A stretch of 64,000 nt of DNA from Polyangia bacterium (GCA_030426845.1 JAUHXR010000001.1:1-64000), one strand, 5' to 3'; shown: positions 19,496 through 28,833, numbered from the stretch's first letter. The notes: generated by a model not told the origin, from the letters alone. Numbers and translations are program-made.

Positions 19496-20590
19496 GTGGG
19501 GAACCTCCGCTTGGTCGCGCTGGCCGCGCTGCTCGTCCTGGGCTGCGGCTCCAAGACGGGCCTCCTCGTCCCCGACGTCGAGCGCGACGCGGGCTTCGAC
19601 GCCGGCACCGACGCGGGCGAGCTCCAGTGCGAGGACCGGCGCATCGCGCTGCTGCGGCGCCGCGCCGAGGCGTACTTCGCGATCGACTCCTCCGGCTCGA
19701 TGCTCGAGACGTTCGACGGGATGGACGCGCCGATGGTCGAGGAGAGCCGCTGGTACCTCCTGCGCGAGGCGCTCGAGGGCGCGCTGCGGACGGCCAACGA
19801 CGACCTCAGCGCGGGCGCGCTGTTCTTCCCCGACGCGGTCCCGATGGGGGAGGACGGCTGCCTCCTCGAGCCGGGCCTCGACGTGCCCGTCCGGCCGCGC
19901 AACGCCGACGCGGTGCTCGCGGAGTTCGATCGGCGCGAGGTCCCGTTCGGCGGCACCCCCACCGCGGCCGCGCTCCTCGCGATCCGCGACGCGCTCGTCG
20001 CCGCGGGGCCGAGCGAGGTGAGCCGCTTCGTGGTCCTCGCGACCGACGGCGCGCCCAACTGCAACCCGGATCCGCCGATCCCGCCGCCGATGTGCTTCTG
20101 CACGCACCCGAACCCCGACGTCTGCGCCCGCGCCCGCCCGCAGAACTGCCTCGACGACGAGGCCGCGATCGGGGCGGTGAGCGAGCTGGTGAGCCTCGGC
20201 GTGCCGGTCTACGTGCTCGGCCTCACCGATCCGGTGAGCGACCCGCTGCTCGCGGAGGTGCTCGACCGCATGGCGATCGCCGGCGGCCGCCCCCGCCCGG
20301 ACACGGAGCGCCGCTTCTACGACATCCGGACCGGCGCCGAGCTCGCCACGACCCTCGCCGAGATCACCGACAGCGTGGCGCGCTGCACTCTCTACGTGGC
20401 GCCCGGCTCGGACGAGCTCCGCGACGACGACGTGCTCCGCGTCGCGGGCGCGACGGTGCCGCGCGACCCGACCCGCACCAACGGCTGGGACCTCACCGAC
20501 GAGGCCGCGGGCGAGGTCACGCTGTTCGGGCCCGCGTGCGACCTGCTCGCCGACGGCGCGGTGCTCGAGGCCTGCGTGTTCCCCGAGTGA
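19496..20590 (+). CDS. VWA-domain lipoprotein
   Basis: 364 aa. Signal peptide LVALAALLVLGC with a lipobox Cys, then a DAG-type linker (DAGFDAGTDAGE). A von Willebrand A domain follows with the metal site DSSGSM and ATDGAPNC, and an insertion rich in Pro and Cys (PPIPPPMCFCTHP, CARARPQNC). A short beta-rich C-terminal part holds further Cys. It is a paralogue in design of the protein at 7199, without the MopE repeats, and is probably exposed on the cell surface. Ligand unknown. It sits between the MepA-like lipoprotein and the pseudoprotease on the same strand. Confidence 0.75.
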   Translation: MGNLRLVALAALLVLGCGSKTGLLVPDVERDAGFDAGTDAGELQCEDRRIALLRRRAEAYFAIDSSGSMLETFDGMDAPMVEESRWYLLREALEGALRTANDDLSAGALFFPDAVPMGEDGCLLEPGLDVPVRPRNADAVLAEFDRREVPFGGTPTAAALLAIRDALVAAGPSEVSRFVVLATDGAPNCNPDPPIPPPMCFCTHPNPDVCARARPQNCLDDEAAIGAVSELVSLGVPVYVLGLTDPVSDPLLAEVLDRMAIAGGRPRPDTERRFYDIRTGAELATTLAEITDSVARCTLYVAPGSDELRDDDVLRVAGATVPRDPTRTNGWDLTDEAAGEVTLFGPACDLLADGAVLEACVFPE

Positions 20591-20620
20591 CCCCCGGATG
20601 ACCCCCGAATGACCCTCGAA
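20588..20620 (+). repeat. 11-bp tandem repeat bridging a stop codon and the next start
   Basis: Three copies of tgacccccgga-like units begin on the TGA of the VWA gene and end on the A of the next ATG. Each unit supplies an in-phase or out-of-phase TGA/ATGA, so the spacing between the two genes is set by repeat number. The unit is not a multiple of three. Confidence 0.8.
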
Positions 20621-21537
20621 TGACGACGCCCCGCCTCCTCGTCCTCGCCGCCCTCCTGCTGGGTGTCGGGGGCTGCACGCCGGAGCTCGGCGCCCACCGC
20701 GCCGCGATCGTCGGGGGCTCCCCCTCGGGCGAGACGTCGGTCGTCTACACGATCCAGACCGGCTCCACCGTCCTCTGCGCCGGCGCGGTGGTCGGCCCAC
20801 GCGACGTCCTGACGGTCCAGCGCTGCGTGACGCCAGCGGGGAGCGACACCCCGATCCCTGCGGCCGCGATCAACGTCGGCATCGGCAGCACGACCGACGC
20901 GACGACCCGCACGGTGGCGGTCGAGGAGATCTTCATCGCCCCGCCGGGTCCGGCCGAGCGGCTCGCGCTGATCCGCACCCGCGAGGAGCTCGAGCTGCCG
21001 GTGCTCACCCGAGCGAGCGCCGCGCCGACCGTAGGGACGGACGTGGTGATCGTGGGCTACGGGCGCACGGACGCCGCGATGCCCGGCGCGAAGCACGAGG
21101 GCGACGCGCGCGTCGTGAGCGTCGACGGCGCCACCTTCGACACGGCGGGCATCGCCTTCGCGTGCGGCGAGGGCGACGACGGCGGCCCCGCGCTCGGCCT
21201 CGACGGCAGCCTCCTCGGCGTCGGCGGGCTCGCGGTCGGCGGCGGCTGCCCGCCCACCGCGAACACCTACGCGAGCGTGGCCTCTGGCGCCGCGTTCATC
21301 GACGCGAACCTCGCGCCGCCGCTCCCCGACGCGGGCCCCGCCCCCGACGCGGGCGGCCCCGGCGACGGCGGCCCGGACGTCGACGCGGGCGACGGCCGGC
21401 GGCTCCCCGATCGCGGCGGCTGCGCGGTCGGCGCGCCGAGGTCCTCGGACGCGGCGCCCTGGGCGCTGTGGCTCCTGATCGCGCTGACCTGGGCCGCACG
21501 GCGCCGCCCCCGCGGACGACCTACCCGCGCTCGCTGA
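20620..21537 (+). CDS. trypsin-fold pseudoprotease with MYXO-CTERM-like tail
   Basis: 305 aa. Lipobox-like signal LLGVGGC, then IVGG as in chymotrypsin-family mature N-termini. All three catalytic positions are changed: the LTAAHC His position reads LTVQRC (Arg68), the DIALL Asp position reads RLALIRT (Arg114), and GDSGGP reads GDDGGP (Asp187). The fold-defining segments VGYGRT and GEGDDGGPAL are otherwise kept, so the protein probably keeps the fold for binding rather than cleavage. The C-terminus has a DAG-rich linker, GGCAV, one hydrophobic span and an Arg-rich end, as in MYXO-CTERM surface-sorted proteins. Its 3' end overlaps the convergent matrixin gene by 17 bases. Confidence 0.75.
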   Translation: MTTPRLLVLAALLLGVGGCTPELGAHRAAIVGGSPSGETSVVYTIQTGSTVLCAGAVVGPRDVLTVQRCVTPAGSDTPIPAAAINVGIGSTTDATTRTVAVEEIFIAPPGPAERLALIRTREELELPVLTRASAAPTVGTDVVIVGYGRTDAAMPGAKHEGDARVVSVDGATFDTAGIAFACGEGDDGGPALGLDGSLLGVGGLAVGGGCPPTANTYASVASGAAFIDANLAPPLPDAGPAPDAGGPGDGGPDVDAGDGRRLPDRGGCAVGAPRSSDAAPWALWLLIALTWAARRRPRGRPTRAR

Positions 21538-22342
21538 GCGCCGCGCGACGGCGCGCGAGGAGCAGGAGCAGCCCGGCCAGCACGAGCCAGGCCGCGCCCG
21601 ACGCCGGCGACGTGGACACCGCGCAGCCTCCGCGCAGGCCCTGCGTCGGCGTCAGCGGCGCGTCCGGGGTGACGAGGCCGGCCGGATAGACGAAGCAGAG
21701 CCCGTCGATGTCGTCCGCGGCGAGCGAGCGGAAGTGCGTCTCTCCGGTGGTGAGCGCCTCGAACATCGTCGACTCGGGGTCGGGGGTGTGGCCGAGCCCG
21801 ATGAGGTGACCGACCTCGTGGGTGATCGCCGACTCGAGGTCCATCGCGCCCGGCTCGCCCGTGGTCGAGAAGCGGATCTCGACCGCGTTGATGTCGATGT
21901 CCGCGTCGCGCAGCTCGCCGGTGCGCGGGTGGTAGCGCGTGGTCGTGAGCGCGATCTGGCAGCGGTCGCCGAGGCAGGGATCGCCGACCCAGCTCTCGGT
22001 GCGAAAGACCACGCGCCGGTGATCGTCCGAGCCCCCGGTGGAGCGCACCGTCCCCGTCTCGAAGGTCTCCTCCCCGAGGAGGAGCTGGAGGTCGCTGCAG
22101 CCGGAGCCCGCGTCGTTCCAGGCGGCCATCGCGTTGAACAGCGCGTCGTGCTGCGCGGTCATCGGCACGCCAGGGAGCGGCGCGTAGGACGGCTCGAGGA
22201 TCACGCTGCGGTGACGCCAGAACAGCGGGGCGAAGGGCGCGGCGACGGTGGTGGAGCGGGTGAACGCGGCCGCCCGCGCCGGCCCGAGGGCGAGCCCCGC
22301 CCCGACGAGGAGCGCGAGCAGGGCGGCGCGGCGAGAGGCCAT
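21521..22342 (-). CDS. matrixin-family zinc metalloprotease with MYXO-CTERM-like tail
   Basis: 273 aa. An N-terminal signal ([19 protein letters not shown]) precedes a metzincin catalytic domain with [11 protein letters not shown] (His175, Glu176, His179, His185) and a Met-turn STM at 191-193. Asp-rich strands before it ([13 protein letters not shown]) fit the matrixin calcium-binding region. The C-terminus [12 protein letters not shown] plus a hydrophobic span and RRR resembles MYXO-CTERM, so it should be sorted to the surface. The ATG at 22342 starts directly at the signal peptide. Likely a secreted endopeptidase used against prey or matrix protein. Confidence 0.85.
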   Translation of the reverse strand: MASRRAALLALLVGAGLALGPARAAAFTRSTTVAAPFAPLFWRHRSVILEPSYAPLPGVPMTAQHDALFNAMAAWNDAGSGCSDLQLLLGEETFETGTVRSTGGSDDHRRVVFRTESWVGDPCLGDRCQIALTTTRYHPRTGELRDADIDINAVEIRFSTTGEPGAMDLESAITHEVGHLIGLGHTPDPESTMFEALTTGETHFRSLAADDIDGLCFVYPAGLVTPDAPLTPTQGLRGGCAVSTSPASGAAWLVLAGLLLLLARRRAALSERG

Positions 22343-22413
22343 CACCCGGGGCTGTGCAACTCGCGTGCGAGGCGCCGCGGCCGCCCTCAGGCCCCGTTCT
22401 TGCCCTCTCGGGT

Positions 22414-22450
22414 GGGGACGCGGGGCCCCGTCGGGGAGACGGCCGTCCCC
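22414..22450 (-). terminator. probable factor-independent-like hairpin after the acyl-CoA synthetase gene
   Basis: GGGGACG (22414-22420) pairs perfectly with CGTCCCC (22444-22450), and the loop contains a second palindrome CGGGGCCCCG. It lies just beyond the stop of the minus-strand acyl-CoA synthetase gene. No T-run follows, so termination is only a suggestion. Confidence 0.35.
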
Positions 22451-22458
22451 GGAGCGGC

Positions 22459-24612
22459 TCAATGGGCCGCGGCGGGCGCGTCCCCGACGATCACGCGCGC
22501 GTCGATCGCGGTGAGGCCGCGCGCGGTGATCACCAGCGGGTTCAGGTCGAGCTCCTGGATGTCGGGGCAGGCCTCGACGAGCGCGCTGATCCGCACGCAG
22601 AGCTCCGCGAGCTCGGCCCGGTCCAGGACCGGCCGCTTGCGCGCGCCGTCGAGGAGCGGCTGGGCGCGGATCTCGTCGATCATCTCGAGCGCGTCACGGC
22701 GCGTCATCGGCACGAGCCGGAACGCGACGTCCTTGTAGACCTCGACGAAGATCCCGCCCATCCCGACCATCAGCATCGGGCCGAAGCCGGGGTCGCGGCT
22801 CATGCCGACGATCACCTCGGTGCCCTTGACCTGCTCCTCGACGGTGAAGCCGTCGATCGTCGCGCCGGGCTGGTGCTTGGCGACGTTCTCGCGGATGGAT
22901 GCGCAGGCCTCGCGCACGCCGTCCGCGTCGACGATGTCGAGGACGACCCCGCCGACGTCCGACTTGTGGATGACGTCGTTGGAGATGAGCTTCACCACCA
23001 CCGGGTAGCCGATCGACTCGGCGGCCTCGACCGCGCCCTGGATGTCGGGCGAGGTGGCGGAGCGGTTGTAGTAGATGCCCGCCTTCTCGAGGATGCGGCG
23101 CGCGAGCGCGAGGTCGGTGTTGGAGACGCCCTTGGCCTTGGCCTCGGCGACGAGCGCTTTGGCGCCGTCGAGATCGGGCGCGGGGTGCCGCGTGAGCTGC
23201 GCGGGCGCGGCGTCCCCCCGGGCCAGCCAGGCGCCGCGGCGCGCGAGGGCGCCCATCGCGCTCACCGCGAGCTCGGGCATGTTGAACTCGGGGATGCCAG
23301 CCGCGTCGAGGGCGCTGCCGACCTCGGTGCCGATCAGGCCGATGAAGCTGGCGAGGAGCGGCTTGTCCCACCCGTCGGCGTCGTGCGCGGCCACGATCGC
23401 GCGCGCGGTCTCTTCGGGATCGGTCATCGCCTGGACGGTCATGATGAGCACGACGCCGTCGACCTCGTCCGCCTCGCCGAGGATGCGGAGCGCGTCCCGG
23501 TAGCGCTCGGGCGTGGCGTCGCCGATCACGTCGACCGGGTTGTTGCGCGACCACACCGCCGGGAGGACCTCGTCGAGCGCGGCCATCGTCTCGGCGCTCA
23601 GCGTCGCGAGCTCGAGCCCGTGGCGCGCGCAGGCGTCCGCCGCGAGCACGCCGGGGCCGCCCGCGTTGGTGACGATCGCGACGCGCCGGCCGCGCGCGGG
23701 CGGCTGGTGCGCGAGCGCGCGGGACCACGCGGCGAAGGACCCGAGGCTGTTCGCCTGGAGCACGCCGGCCTGGGCGAAGGCCGCGGTGTAGGCCGCGGAC
23801 GCGCCCGCGAGGCTCCCCGTGTGGCTCGACGCGGCCTTGGCGCCGGCGGCGGTGGTGCCGCCCTTGATCGCGACGATCGGCGTGCCGCGGCTCACCTCGC
23901 GCGCGACCTCGAGGAAGCGCGGCGGATCGTGGAGCGCCTCGACGTAGAGCGCGATCGCCTTGGTGCGCGGGTCGGCGTCGAACCATCGCAAGATGTCTTG
24001 ATCATCGACGTCGCTCTTGGCGCCGAGCGAGACCGCCGCGCTCATCCCGAACTTCTCGCGCTGCGCGTAGCTGATCATCCCGGTCACGAGCGCGCCCGAC
24101 TGGCTGAGCAGGCCGATGTGTCCGTCCGGCGGCGCGCTCGCGCCGAAGCTCGCGTTGAGGCGCTGACCGGGCCGGATCACCCCCAGGCAGTTGGGGCCGA
24201 TGACGCGCATCCCGTGGGCGCGCGCGACCGCGACCATCTCGTCCTGGAGCGCCTTGCCGTCCGCGCCCATCTCCGCGAAGCCCGCGGTGATGACGATCGC
24301 AGCCTTGGTCCCGAGCCCGCCAGCCTCTTCGATCACGCCCTTGACGTACTTGGGCGGGATCGCGATGAGGACGAGGTCCACCGGGGCGCCGATCGCGGTG
24401 AGCGACTCGTACACCGGCTGCCCGAGCAGCTCGCCGCCCTTGCGGTTGACCGCGTAGACCTCCCCGCGGAAGCCCTCGCTCCGCTGATCGCCCCGCATCG
24501 CGCCGAAGAGCAGGTTCTTGAGGAGGGCGTGGCCGACCGCCTCGGGGCGGCTGCTCGCGCCCACCACCGCGACCGAGCGGGGGGCGAAGAAGGGGCTCAG
24601 ATCGTCGCTCAT
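22459..24612 (-). CDS. NDP-forming acyl-CoA synthetase (acetate-CoA ligase, ADP-forming type), fused subunits
   Basis: 717 aa. CoA-binding Rossmann domain ([11 protein letters not shown]), succinyl-CoA-ligase-like domains with the phosphorylatable His264 in SSHTGSLAG, and a C-terminal ATP-grasp domain ([42 protein letters not shown]). The alpha and beta parts are fused in one chain, as in bacterial ADP-forming acetyl-CoA synthetases and their acyltransferase relatives; no GNAT domain is present. It interconverts acyl-CoA and free acid with formation or use of a nucleoside triphosphate. The ATG at 24612 has AAAGGA seven bases upstream. It is divergent from the pyrophosphatase gene. Confidence 0.9.
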   Translation of the reverse strand: MSDDLSPFFAPRSVAVVGASSRPEAVGHALLKNLLFGAMRGDQRSEGFRGEVYAVNRKGGELLGQPVYESLTAIGAPVDLVLIAIPPKYVKGVIEEAGGLGTKAAIVITAGFAEMGADGKALQDEMVAVARAHGMRVIGPNCLGVIRPGQRLNASFGASAPPDGHIGLLSQSGALVTGMISYAQREKFGMSAAVSLGAKSDVDDQDILRWFDADPRTKAIALYVEALHDPPRFLEVAREVSRGTPIVAIKGGTTAAGAKAASSHTGSLAGASAAYTAAFAQAGVLQANSLGSFAAWSRALAHQPPARGRRVAIVTNAGGPGVLAADACARHGLELATLSAETMAALDEVLPAVWSRNNPVDVIGDATPERYRDALRILGEADEVDGVVLIMTVQAMTDPEETARAIVAAHDADGWDKPLLASFIGLIGTEVGSALDAAGIPEFNMPELAVSAMGALARRGAWLARGDAAPAQLTRHPAPDLDGAKALVAEAKAKGVSNTDLALARRILEKAGIYYNRSATSPDIQGAVEAAESIGYPVVVKLISNDVIHKSDVGGVVLDIVDADGVREACASIRENVAKHQPGATIDGFTVEEQVKGTEVIVGMSRDPGFGPMLMVGMGGIFVEVYKDVAFRLVPMTRRDALEMIDEIRAQPLLDGARKRPVLDRAELAELCVRISALVEACPDIQELDLNPLVITARGLTAIDARVIVGDAPAAAH

Positions 24613-24619
24613 GACTCAG

Positions 24620-24663
24620 TCCTTTGGTCCCGGGGAGCCGGGATGCTAACAGAGGGCGAGGAG
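24620..24663. promoter_or_regulatory. paired Shine-Dalgarno sites and divergent promoter region
   Basis: On the minus strand AAAGGA (24625-24620) lies seven bases before the ATG of the acyl-CoA synthetase. On the plus strand GAGGAG (24658-24663) lies six bases before the ATG of pyrophosphatase. TAACAG/TAGCAT-like -10 elements sit between them near 24644-24652. These two genes therefore have leaders, unlike most genes in the window. Confidence 0.55.
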
Positions 24664-24669
24664 TCCACG

Positions 24670-25221
24670 ATGGTTCATCCCTGGCACGATCTCCCGAACC
24701 CCATCGCCGGCGCCGACGAGGGGTTCAACGTCGTCATCGAGATCCCCAAGGGGTCGAAGGTGAAGTACGAGCTCGACAAGCCGAGCGGCCTGCTCCGGGT
24801 CGACCGCGTGCTGTACAGCTCGGTGCACTACCCCGCGAACTACGGGTTCCTCCCGCGGAGCTACTGCGGCGACAAGGACCCGCTCGACGTGCTCGTGCTG
24901 AGCAACGAGCCGGTGCACCCGCTGTCGATGATGCGCGCGCGCGCGATCGGCGCGATGCGGATGCTCGACGAGGGCGAGCAGGACGACAAGATCATCGCGG
25001 TCCACGTCCACGATCCGGCGTTCGAGGAGTACACCGACATCGATCAGCTCCCGTCGCACACCATGCGCGAGATCAAGCGGTTCTTTCAGGACTACAAGAC
25101 CCTCGAGCGCAAGGACGTGCAGATCGACGAGCTGATGGGCCGCACCGACGCGGTGCGAGTGGTCCGCGAGTCGCTCGAGCTGTATCAGGCCGAAGAGAAC
25201 CAGCTCCGCGGCTGGCGCTGA
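24670..25221 (+). CDS. ppa: inorganic pyrophosphatase (family I)
   Basis: 183 aa, normal for soluble family I enzymes. [14 protein letters not shown] at the start, the substrate loop with [22 protein letters not shown] (Asp ligands in D-x-DPLD), and HVHDP followed by YTDIDQLP and [12 protein letters not shown]. It hydrolyses pyrophosphate released by CoA ligases, polymerases and tRNA synthetases with Mg2+. The ATG at 24670 has a strong ribosome-binding site. The next gene begins two bases after its stop, an odd pairing of a housekeeping enzyme with a surface protein. Confidence 0.96.
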   Translation: MVHPWHDLPNPIAGADEGFNVVIEIPKGSKVKYELDKPSGLLRVDRVLYSSVHYPANYGFLPRSYCGDKDPLDVLVLSNEPVHPLSMMRARAIGAMRMLDEGEQDDKIIAVHVHDPAFEEYTDIDQLPSHTMREIKRFFQDYKTLERKDVQIDELMGRTDAVRVVRESLELYQAEENQLRGWR

Positions 25222-25223
25222 TC

Positions 25224-26984
25224 ATGGCCCGCCGCGCGCTCGCCCTCGCGCTCGCCCTCGCGCTCGCCCTCGGCATCGCGGGCTGCGCGCCGTCTGCGTC
25301 CGATGTCGGCGAGTCCCGCGCCGCCCTCACGAGCCCGCTCTGGGGCATGAGGGGCGAGGCCTTCGTCCCCGACGGCCGACTCATGGACTGGTCCTACGCC
25401 GGCTACCACGCGGGCGAGGACGCGATCCCCGACGTGCCTCCGGTCGCCGACGTGGCCGACTTCGGAGCCGTCGCCGACGGCGCGACCGACGACGGCGAGG
25501 CGTTCGAGCGTGCGATCGCGGCGGCCGAGGCGGCGGGCGGCGGCGCGGTGGTCATCGGCGCCGGGCGCTACCTCCTGCGGCGGCGCCTCGAGATCCCGGG
25601 CGGCGTGGTCGTGCGCGGGGCGGGCCGCGACCAGACCACCCTCTACTTCCCCGAGCCGCTCGAGGCGCTCTACCCCGGCGCGCAGAACTGGTCGTTCGGG
25701 GGAGGCTTCCTGTACTCGCGCGGCTCGAGCGCGCTCCCGATGCGCACCACGGTGAGCGCCGACGCGGCCCGCGGCGACACCGTGATCGAGGTCGCCGACG
25801 CGGCCGACCTCGCGGTCGGCGACTGGATCGTGATCACCCAGACGGACGTCGACGGCACGCTCATGCGCCGGCTCCACGCCGACTTCGTCGACGGCGGCGC
25901 GGACAACGTGGGCGACGAGGGCCTCCGCTTCCCGACGCGGATCACCGCGATCGACGGCGCCACGGTGACCCTCGAGCGCGCCCTCCCGCTCGACCTCGAG
26001 GGGCGCTGGTCGCCGACCGTGCTCGCGCTCGAGCCCCGGCGCGCGGAGGTCGGCGTGGAGGGGCTGACGATCGAGTTCCCGGTGACGACCTACCCCGGCC
26101 ACTTCAACGAGGAGGGGTACAACGGCGTCCACTTCGCCAACGTCTGGCACTCCTGGGTCCGCGACGTGACGGTGCTCAACGCGGACTACGGCGTGAGCTT
26201 CACCGGCTCGTTCTTCTGCACCGCGACTGGCGTGCACCTCGGCACGACCGGGGACCGCGGCGATCCCGTGGGCCACCACGGGTTGAACAACGGCCACGGC
26301 GGCGACAACCTCTTTGTCGACTTCGACATCCGGGCGCGCTTCATCCACGACCTCACGAACGAGTGGTACGCGCACGGGGTGGTGTTCACGCGGGGGCGCG
26401 GCGACGACCTCTGCATGGACCACCACAGGGCCGCGCCCTACTCCACCCTCTGGACCGAGCTCGACCTCGGCGCGGGGACGCGCCCCTGGGCCAGCGGGGG
26501 GCGCTCCGACCGCGGACCGCACACGGCGGCCTACGACACCCTGTGGAACGTCTCGGCCGCGCGGACGCTGAGCCTCCCGGCCGCGAGCTACGGGCCGCGG
26601 ATGACCTTCGTCGGCTTCGACACCGACGACACGATCCCCGGCGGCGCCGACGACTGGTACCTCGAGGCGGTGCGCTCGGACGACATCGAGCCGCCGAACC
26701 TCTGGGCCGCGATGCGGGAGCGGCGCCTCGGCGGGCCCGCGCCCGACGACGGCGGACCTCCGGACGCCGACGCGGGCGCGCGCGTCGACGGCGGCGGGGA
26801 GCTCGACGACGCGGGCCGGACGCGCCCTGGCGACGACGCCGGCCCGGGCGCGTCCGACGACGGAGGCTGCGGGTGCCGAGCGGCGACCGGGACGCCCGGC
26901 GGCGCCCCCGTCGGACTCGCCCTCCTCATGCTCGCCGCGCTGGCGCGGGCCCGTCGCACGCGGGACCGCCGCCGGCGGAGCTGA
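25224..26984 (+). CDS. surface right-handed beta-helix protein (pectate-lyase-3-like) with MYXO-CTERM
   Basis: 586 aa. Signal peptide with LALALAL repeats and lipobox-like GIAGC. Residues 60-110 begin with ADVADFGAVADGATDDGEAF, the hallmark of the pectate-lyase-3 family, and are followed by beta-helix coils (RYLLRRRLEIPGGVVVRGAG, GVHFANVWHSWVRDVTVLN, HHGLNNGHGGDNLFVDFDI). The C-terminus has a DAG/DDG linker, then GCGC, a hydrophobic span and RRTRDRRRRS, a canonical MYXO-CTERM signal. Probably a polysaccharide-binding or -cleaving surface protein; catalytic residues were not identified. It follows the pyrophosphatase by two bases and may be read through from it. Confidence 0.75.
   Translation: MARRALALALALALALGIAGCAPSASDVGESRAALTSPLWGMRGEAFVPDGRLMDWSYAGYHAGEDAIPDVPPVADVADFGAVADGATDDGEAFERAIAAAEAAGGGAVVIGAGRYLLRRRLEIPGGVVVRGAGRDQTTLYFPEPLEALYPGAQNWSFGGGFLYSRGSSALPMRTTVSADAARGDTVIEVADAADLAVGDWIVITQTDVDGTLMRRLHADFVDGGADNVGDEGLRFPTRITAIDGATVTLERALPLDLEGRWSPTVLALEPRRAEVGVEGLTIEFPVTTYPGHFNEEGYNGVHFANVWHSWVRDVTVLNADYGVSFTGSFFCTATGVHLGTTGDRGDPVGHHGLNNGHGGDNLFVDFDIRARFIHDLTNEWYAHGVVFTRGRGDDLCMDHHRAAPYSTLWTELDLGAGTRPWASGGRSDRGPHTAAYDTLWNVSAARTLSLPAASYGPRMTFVGFDTDDTIPGGADDWYLEAVRSDDIEPPNLWAAMRERRLGGPAPDDGGPPDADAGARVDGGGELDDAGRTRPGDDAGPGASDDGGCGCRAATGTPGGAPVGLALLMLAALARARRTRDRRRRS
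25236..25271 (+). repeat. 12-bp tandem repeat (3 copies) in a signal-peptide core
   Basis: Three exact copies of gcgctcgccctc encode the alternating Ala-Leu core of the beta-helix protein signal peptide. In-frame copy changes would alter the hydrophobic length. Confidence 0.9.
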
Positions 26985-27055
26985 CGCGCGACCGTCGCCC
27001 CTCGTGACGCGTCGGTCTTCGTGCCGCGCCCCGAACGTCTGCCGGCGCATCACGC

Positions 27056-27952
27056 TCAGATGAACGGCGTGCAGTGCTCCTCGCCCACCAGCTCGCTCAC
27101 CGCCGCGCCCATGTCGAGCGCGCCCGATCGAACCCCGAGAAGGTCGAACGCGCGCCCGCCGGTGGCGGCGGGGATGGGGGGCATGCCGAGGTAGGGCGCG
27201 TGGTAGCCGACCCCGACCTCCACCGGCTCACCGCAGAACGCGCTGGTGCCGGGGACCGCGAAGGCGCCGACGCGCACCTCGGCCGCGCGCAGCGCCTCGA
27301 CGGTCTGCGCGTAGGTGTGGCCCACCGCGATCCCGCCGCCGCCGTACTCGTCGGTCGCGAGCACGGTCGGGGCTTGCGCGAAGGTGTCGTCGGTCACGTG
27401 GACGACCAGGCGGGTCGCGCCGTCGCGCCAGGGGCACTGGGTGGCCGCGACGTGGAGCGCGTCGAGCGCGTTCTCCGCGCAGTCGACGTTCTCGTAGGGC
27501 GAGCCGGCCGGCTGCGGGTTCGCGTCGTTCCGCGTGAAGTCGCGCCACCGCGCGAGCTCGGCCTGGAGCGCCTCGAGGCTCGCGAAGGGCGCGCAGCCCT
27601 GCACGGGGAGGACGTCGTCGCCGAACACCACCAGGCCGATCTGCGCCCCCGGCCGGAGCGCGTTCGCGGTCCGCCACACTTGCTCCATTCCGAGCCGAGC
27701 CGCCTCGATGTCGTCGGCCATGGAGGTGGTCACGTCGAGGACGAACACGACGTCGATCGGCGCCTCGCAGACCCCCGAGCTCGGCGGGGGCGTCGACGGA
27801 GGGGGCGTCGACGGCGGGGGCGTCGAGGGAGCGCCGGCGTCGTCGACCGGGGTCGGCTCTCCGTTCGGCGCGGGCGGCGCGCCGGGAGCGCACGCGGCGA
27901 GCGCGAGCGACGCGAGGGCAGAGAGCGAGGCGAGGACGGCGCGGTGGGTCAT
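27056..27952 (-). CDS. VWA-domain lipoprotein with Pro-rich linker
   Basis: 298 aa. Signal peptide with lipobox SLALAAC (Cys21), then a linker ending in STPPPSTPPPSTPPPSS. The VWA domain has VVFVLDVTTSMADDI, in which the first MIDAS motif is D-V-T-T-S rather than D-x-S-x-S, and VTDDTFAQ for the later Asp. The change of the first Ser to Thr may keep metal binding. Cys residues near the end (EEHC) could form disulfides. It is the third VWA lipoprotein in the window. The ATG at 27952 lies ten bases from the left arm of the inverted-repeat element at 27962, so that element may contain or disrupt its promoter. Confidence 0.75.
   Translation of the reverse strand: MTHRAVLASLSALASLALAACAPGAPPAPNGEPTPVDDAGAPSTPPPSTPPPSTPPPSSGVCEAPIDVVFVLDVTTSMADDIEAARLGMEQVWRTANALRPGAQIGLVVFGDDVLPVQGCAPFASLEALQAELARWRDFTRNDANPQPAGSPYENVDCAENALDALHVAATQCPWRDGATRLVVHVTDDTFAQAPTVLATDEYGGGGIAVGHTYAQTVEALRAAEVRVGAFAVPGTSAFCGEPVEVGVGYHAPYLGMPPIPAATGGRAFDLLGVRSGALDMGAAVSELVGEEHCTPFI
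27786..27830 (-). repeat. 15-bp tandem repeat (3 copies) encoding STPPP linker
   Basis: Three copies of gggggcgtcgacgga (plus-strand sense, last copy with changes) encode the STPPP pentapeptide linker of the VWA lipoprotein. Confidence 0.9.
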
Positions 27953-27961
27953 GCGCGGCTA

Positions 27962-28120
27962 GTCACCCGGAACAGCAGTGAATGGCAAATCCCGGCGAGC
28001 CATCGCCGTGCGAATCAAGGAACGACGACGAGGAATGCCGAGGGCATTTCGAGGAGGAGTGACGCCGAGTCGCGCGGCGAGGGCCGGTGGGATTTGTCAT
28101 GAATCGCTGTTCCGGGTGAC
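27962..28120. mobile_element. MITE-like 159-bp element with 32-bp terminal inverted repeats
   Basis: The left arm (27962-27993) and right arm (28089-28120) match in 27 of 32 positions when one is reverse-complemented; the outermost 15 bases (GTCACCCGGAACAGC) are identical. The interior codes for nothing convincing and is less GC-rich than the flanks, with an internal AATGCC-GAG-GGCATT hairpin (28034-28048). No clear target-site duplication is visible. This fits a non-autonomous transposable element. The other reading is a pair of identical outward-facing promoters or operators for the genes at 27952 and 28253. The whole 300-bp gene-free stretch 27953-28252 holds only this element and the promoter at 28241. 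Confidence 0.5.
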
Positions 28121-28240
28121 CAACAATCCAAGATGCAGGCCAGACGGGCGGCGCCCTCGCCGGCGCGCGATCGTCGGGCGCGCGGCGCCACCTCGGGTCA
28201 CCCGGCCCCACCGACGCGCCGCGAACGGCCGCGCGCCCCG

Positions 28241-28246
28241 TATACT
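28241..28246 (+). promoter_or_regulatory. -10 element TATACT before the 28253 gene
   Basis: TATACT, five of six matches to TATAAT, stands out in GC-rich surroundings and ends six bases before the ATG at 28253. No Shine-Dalgarno sequence is present. A recognisable -35 is not seen. Confidence 0.6.
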
Positions 28247-28252
28247 CGGCCG

Positions 28253-28825
28253 ATGGCGAGCTTGTTCGAGCGCGTGGTCTTCTGGCTGCGGACCCGACGC
28301 GGGCCGGCCCGGCACCCGCCGCTCTGGAGCGTGCTGCGCGATCGAGGCGCGAGCCGTGAGCTGGTGCGCTTCGTCGATCCGTTCGGCGCGGACCTCGCGA
28401 GCGCCTGGAGCGAGTGCCCGCGCGCGGAGTGGACGATCGAGCTGGCGGCTCTCGCGCCGATCACCGCCGAGCGCCTCGTCGACGCGGTGGCCCACCTCAC
28501 GCCCGAGGCCTCGGCCGACGCGCTGGCCGCGAGCCGCGCGCGCGCCGTGGCGGTGGCCCGCGCGCACGCGGCCGGAGAGGCCGACGTGGAGGCGCTGGTG
28601 GTGGCCACCCACGCGCTCTGCTGCGCGATCATCGAGCGCGAGACCGAGGAGGTCGCGTCGATCCCCGCGCCGCGCGATCCCGAGCGCGCGTGGACCCTCC
28701 AGGGCCAGTTCGATGCGCTCTACGCCGAGGCCCAGGCCCGCCTCGCCGAGCGCGTCCGCGAGGTGATCGCCCTCGCCGAGGTCCGCGTCGCCTACGAGGG
28801 CCTCGAGGCGCACCCGTACCGGTAG
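28253..28825 (+). CDS. hypothetical alpha-helical protein
   Basis: 190 aa; not recognised. No signal peptide or membrane span. The sequence is Ala/Glu/Arg-rich and predicted mainly helical, with a conserved-looking LWSVLRDRGASRELVRFVDP near the start. The ATG is fixed by the TATACT element six bases upstream. It has no operon partner: the MITE-like element lies upstream and a convergent gene downstream, with both stop codons only eight bases apart. Confidence 0.6.
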   Translation: MASLFERVVFWLRTRRGPARHPPLWSVLRDRGASRELVRFVDPFGADLASAWSECPRAEWTIELAALAPITAERLVDAVAHLTPEASADALAASRARAVAVARAHAAGEADVEALVVATHALCCAIIERETEEVASIPAPRDPERAWTLQGQFDALYAEAQARLAERVREVIALAEVRVAYEGLEAHPYR

Positions 28826-28833
28826 GCGAGGCG

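Noticed and set aside
27962-28120. Bidirectional promoter pair only
   Set aside because: Still possible, but the identity is highest at the outermost bases of both arms, as in transposon ends, so the mobile-element reading was put first.
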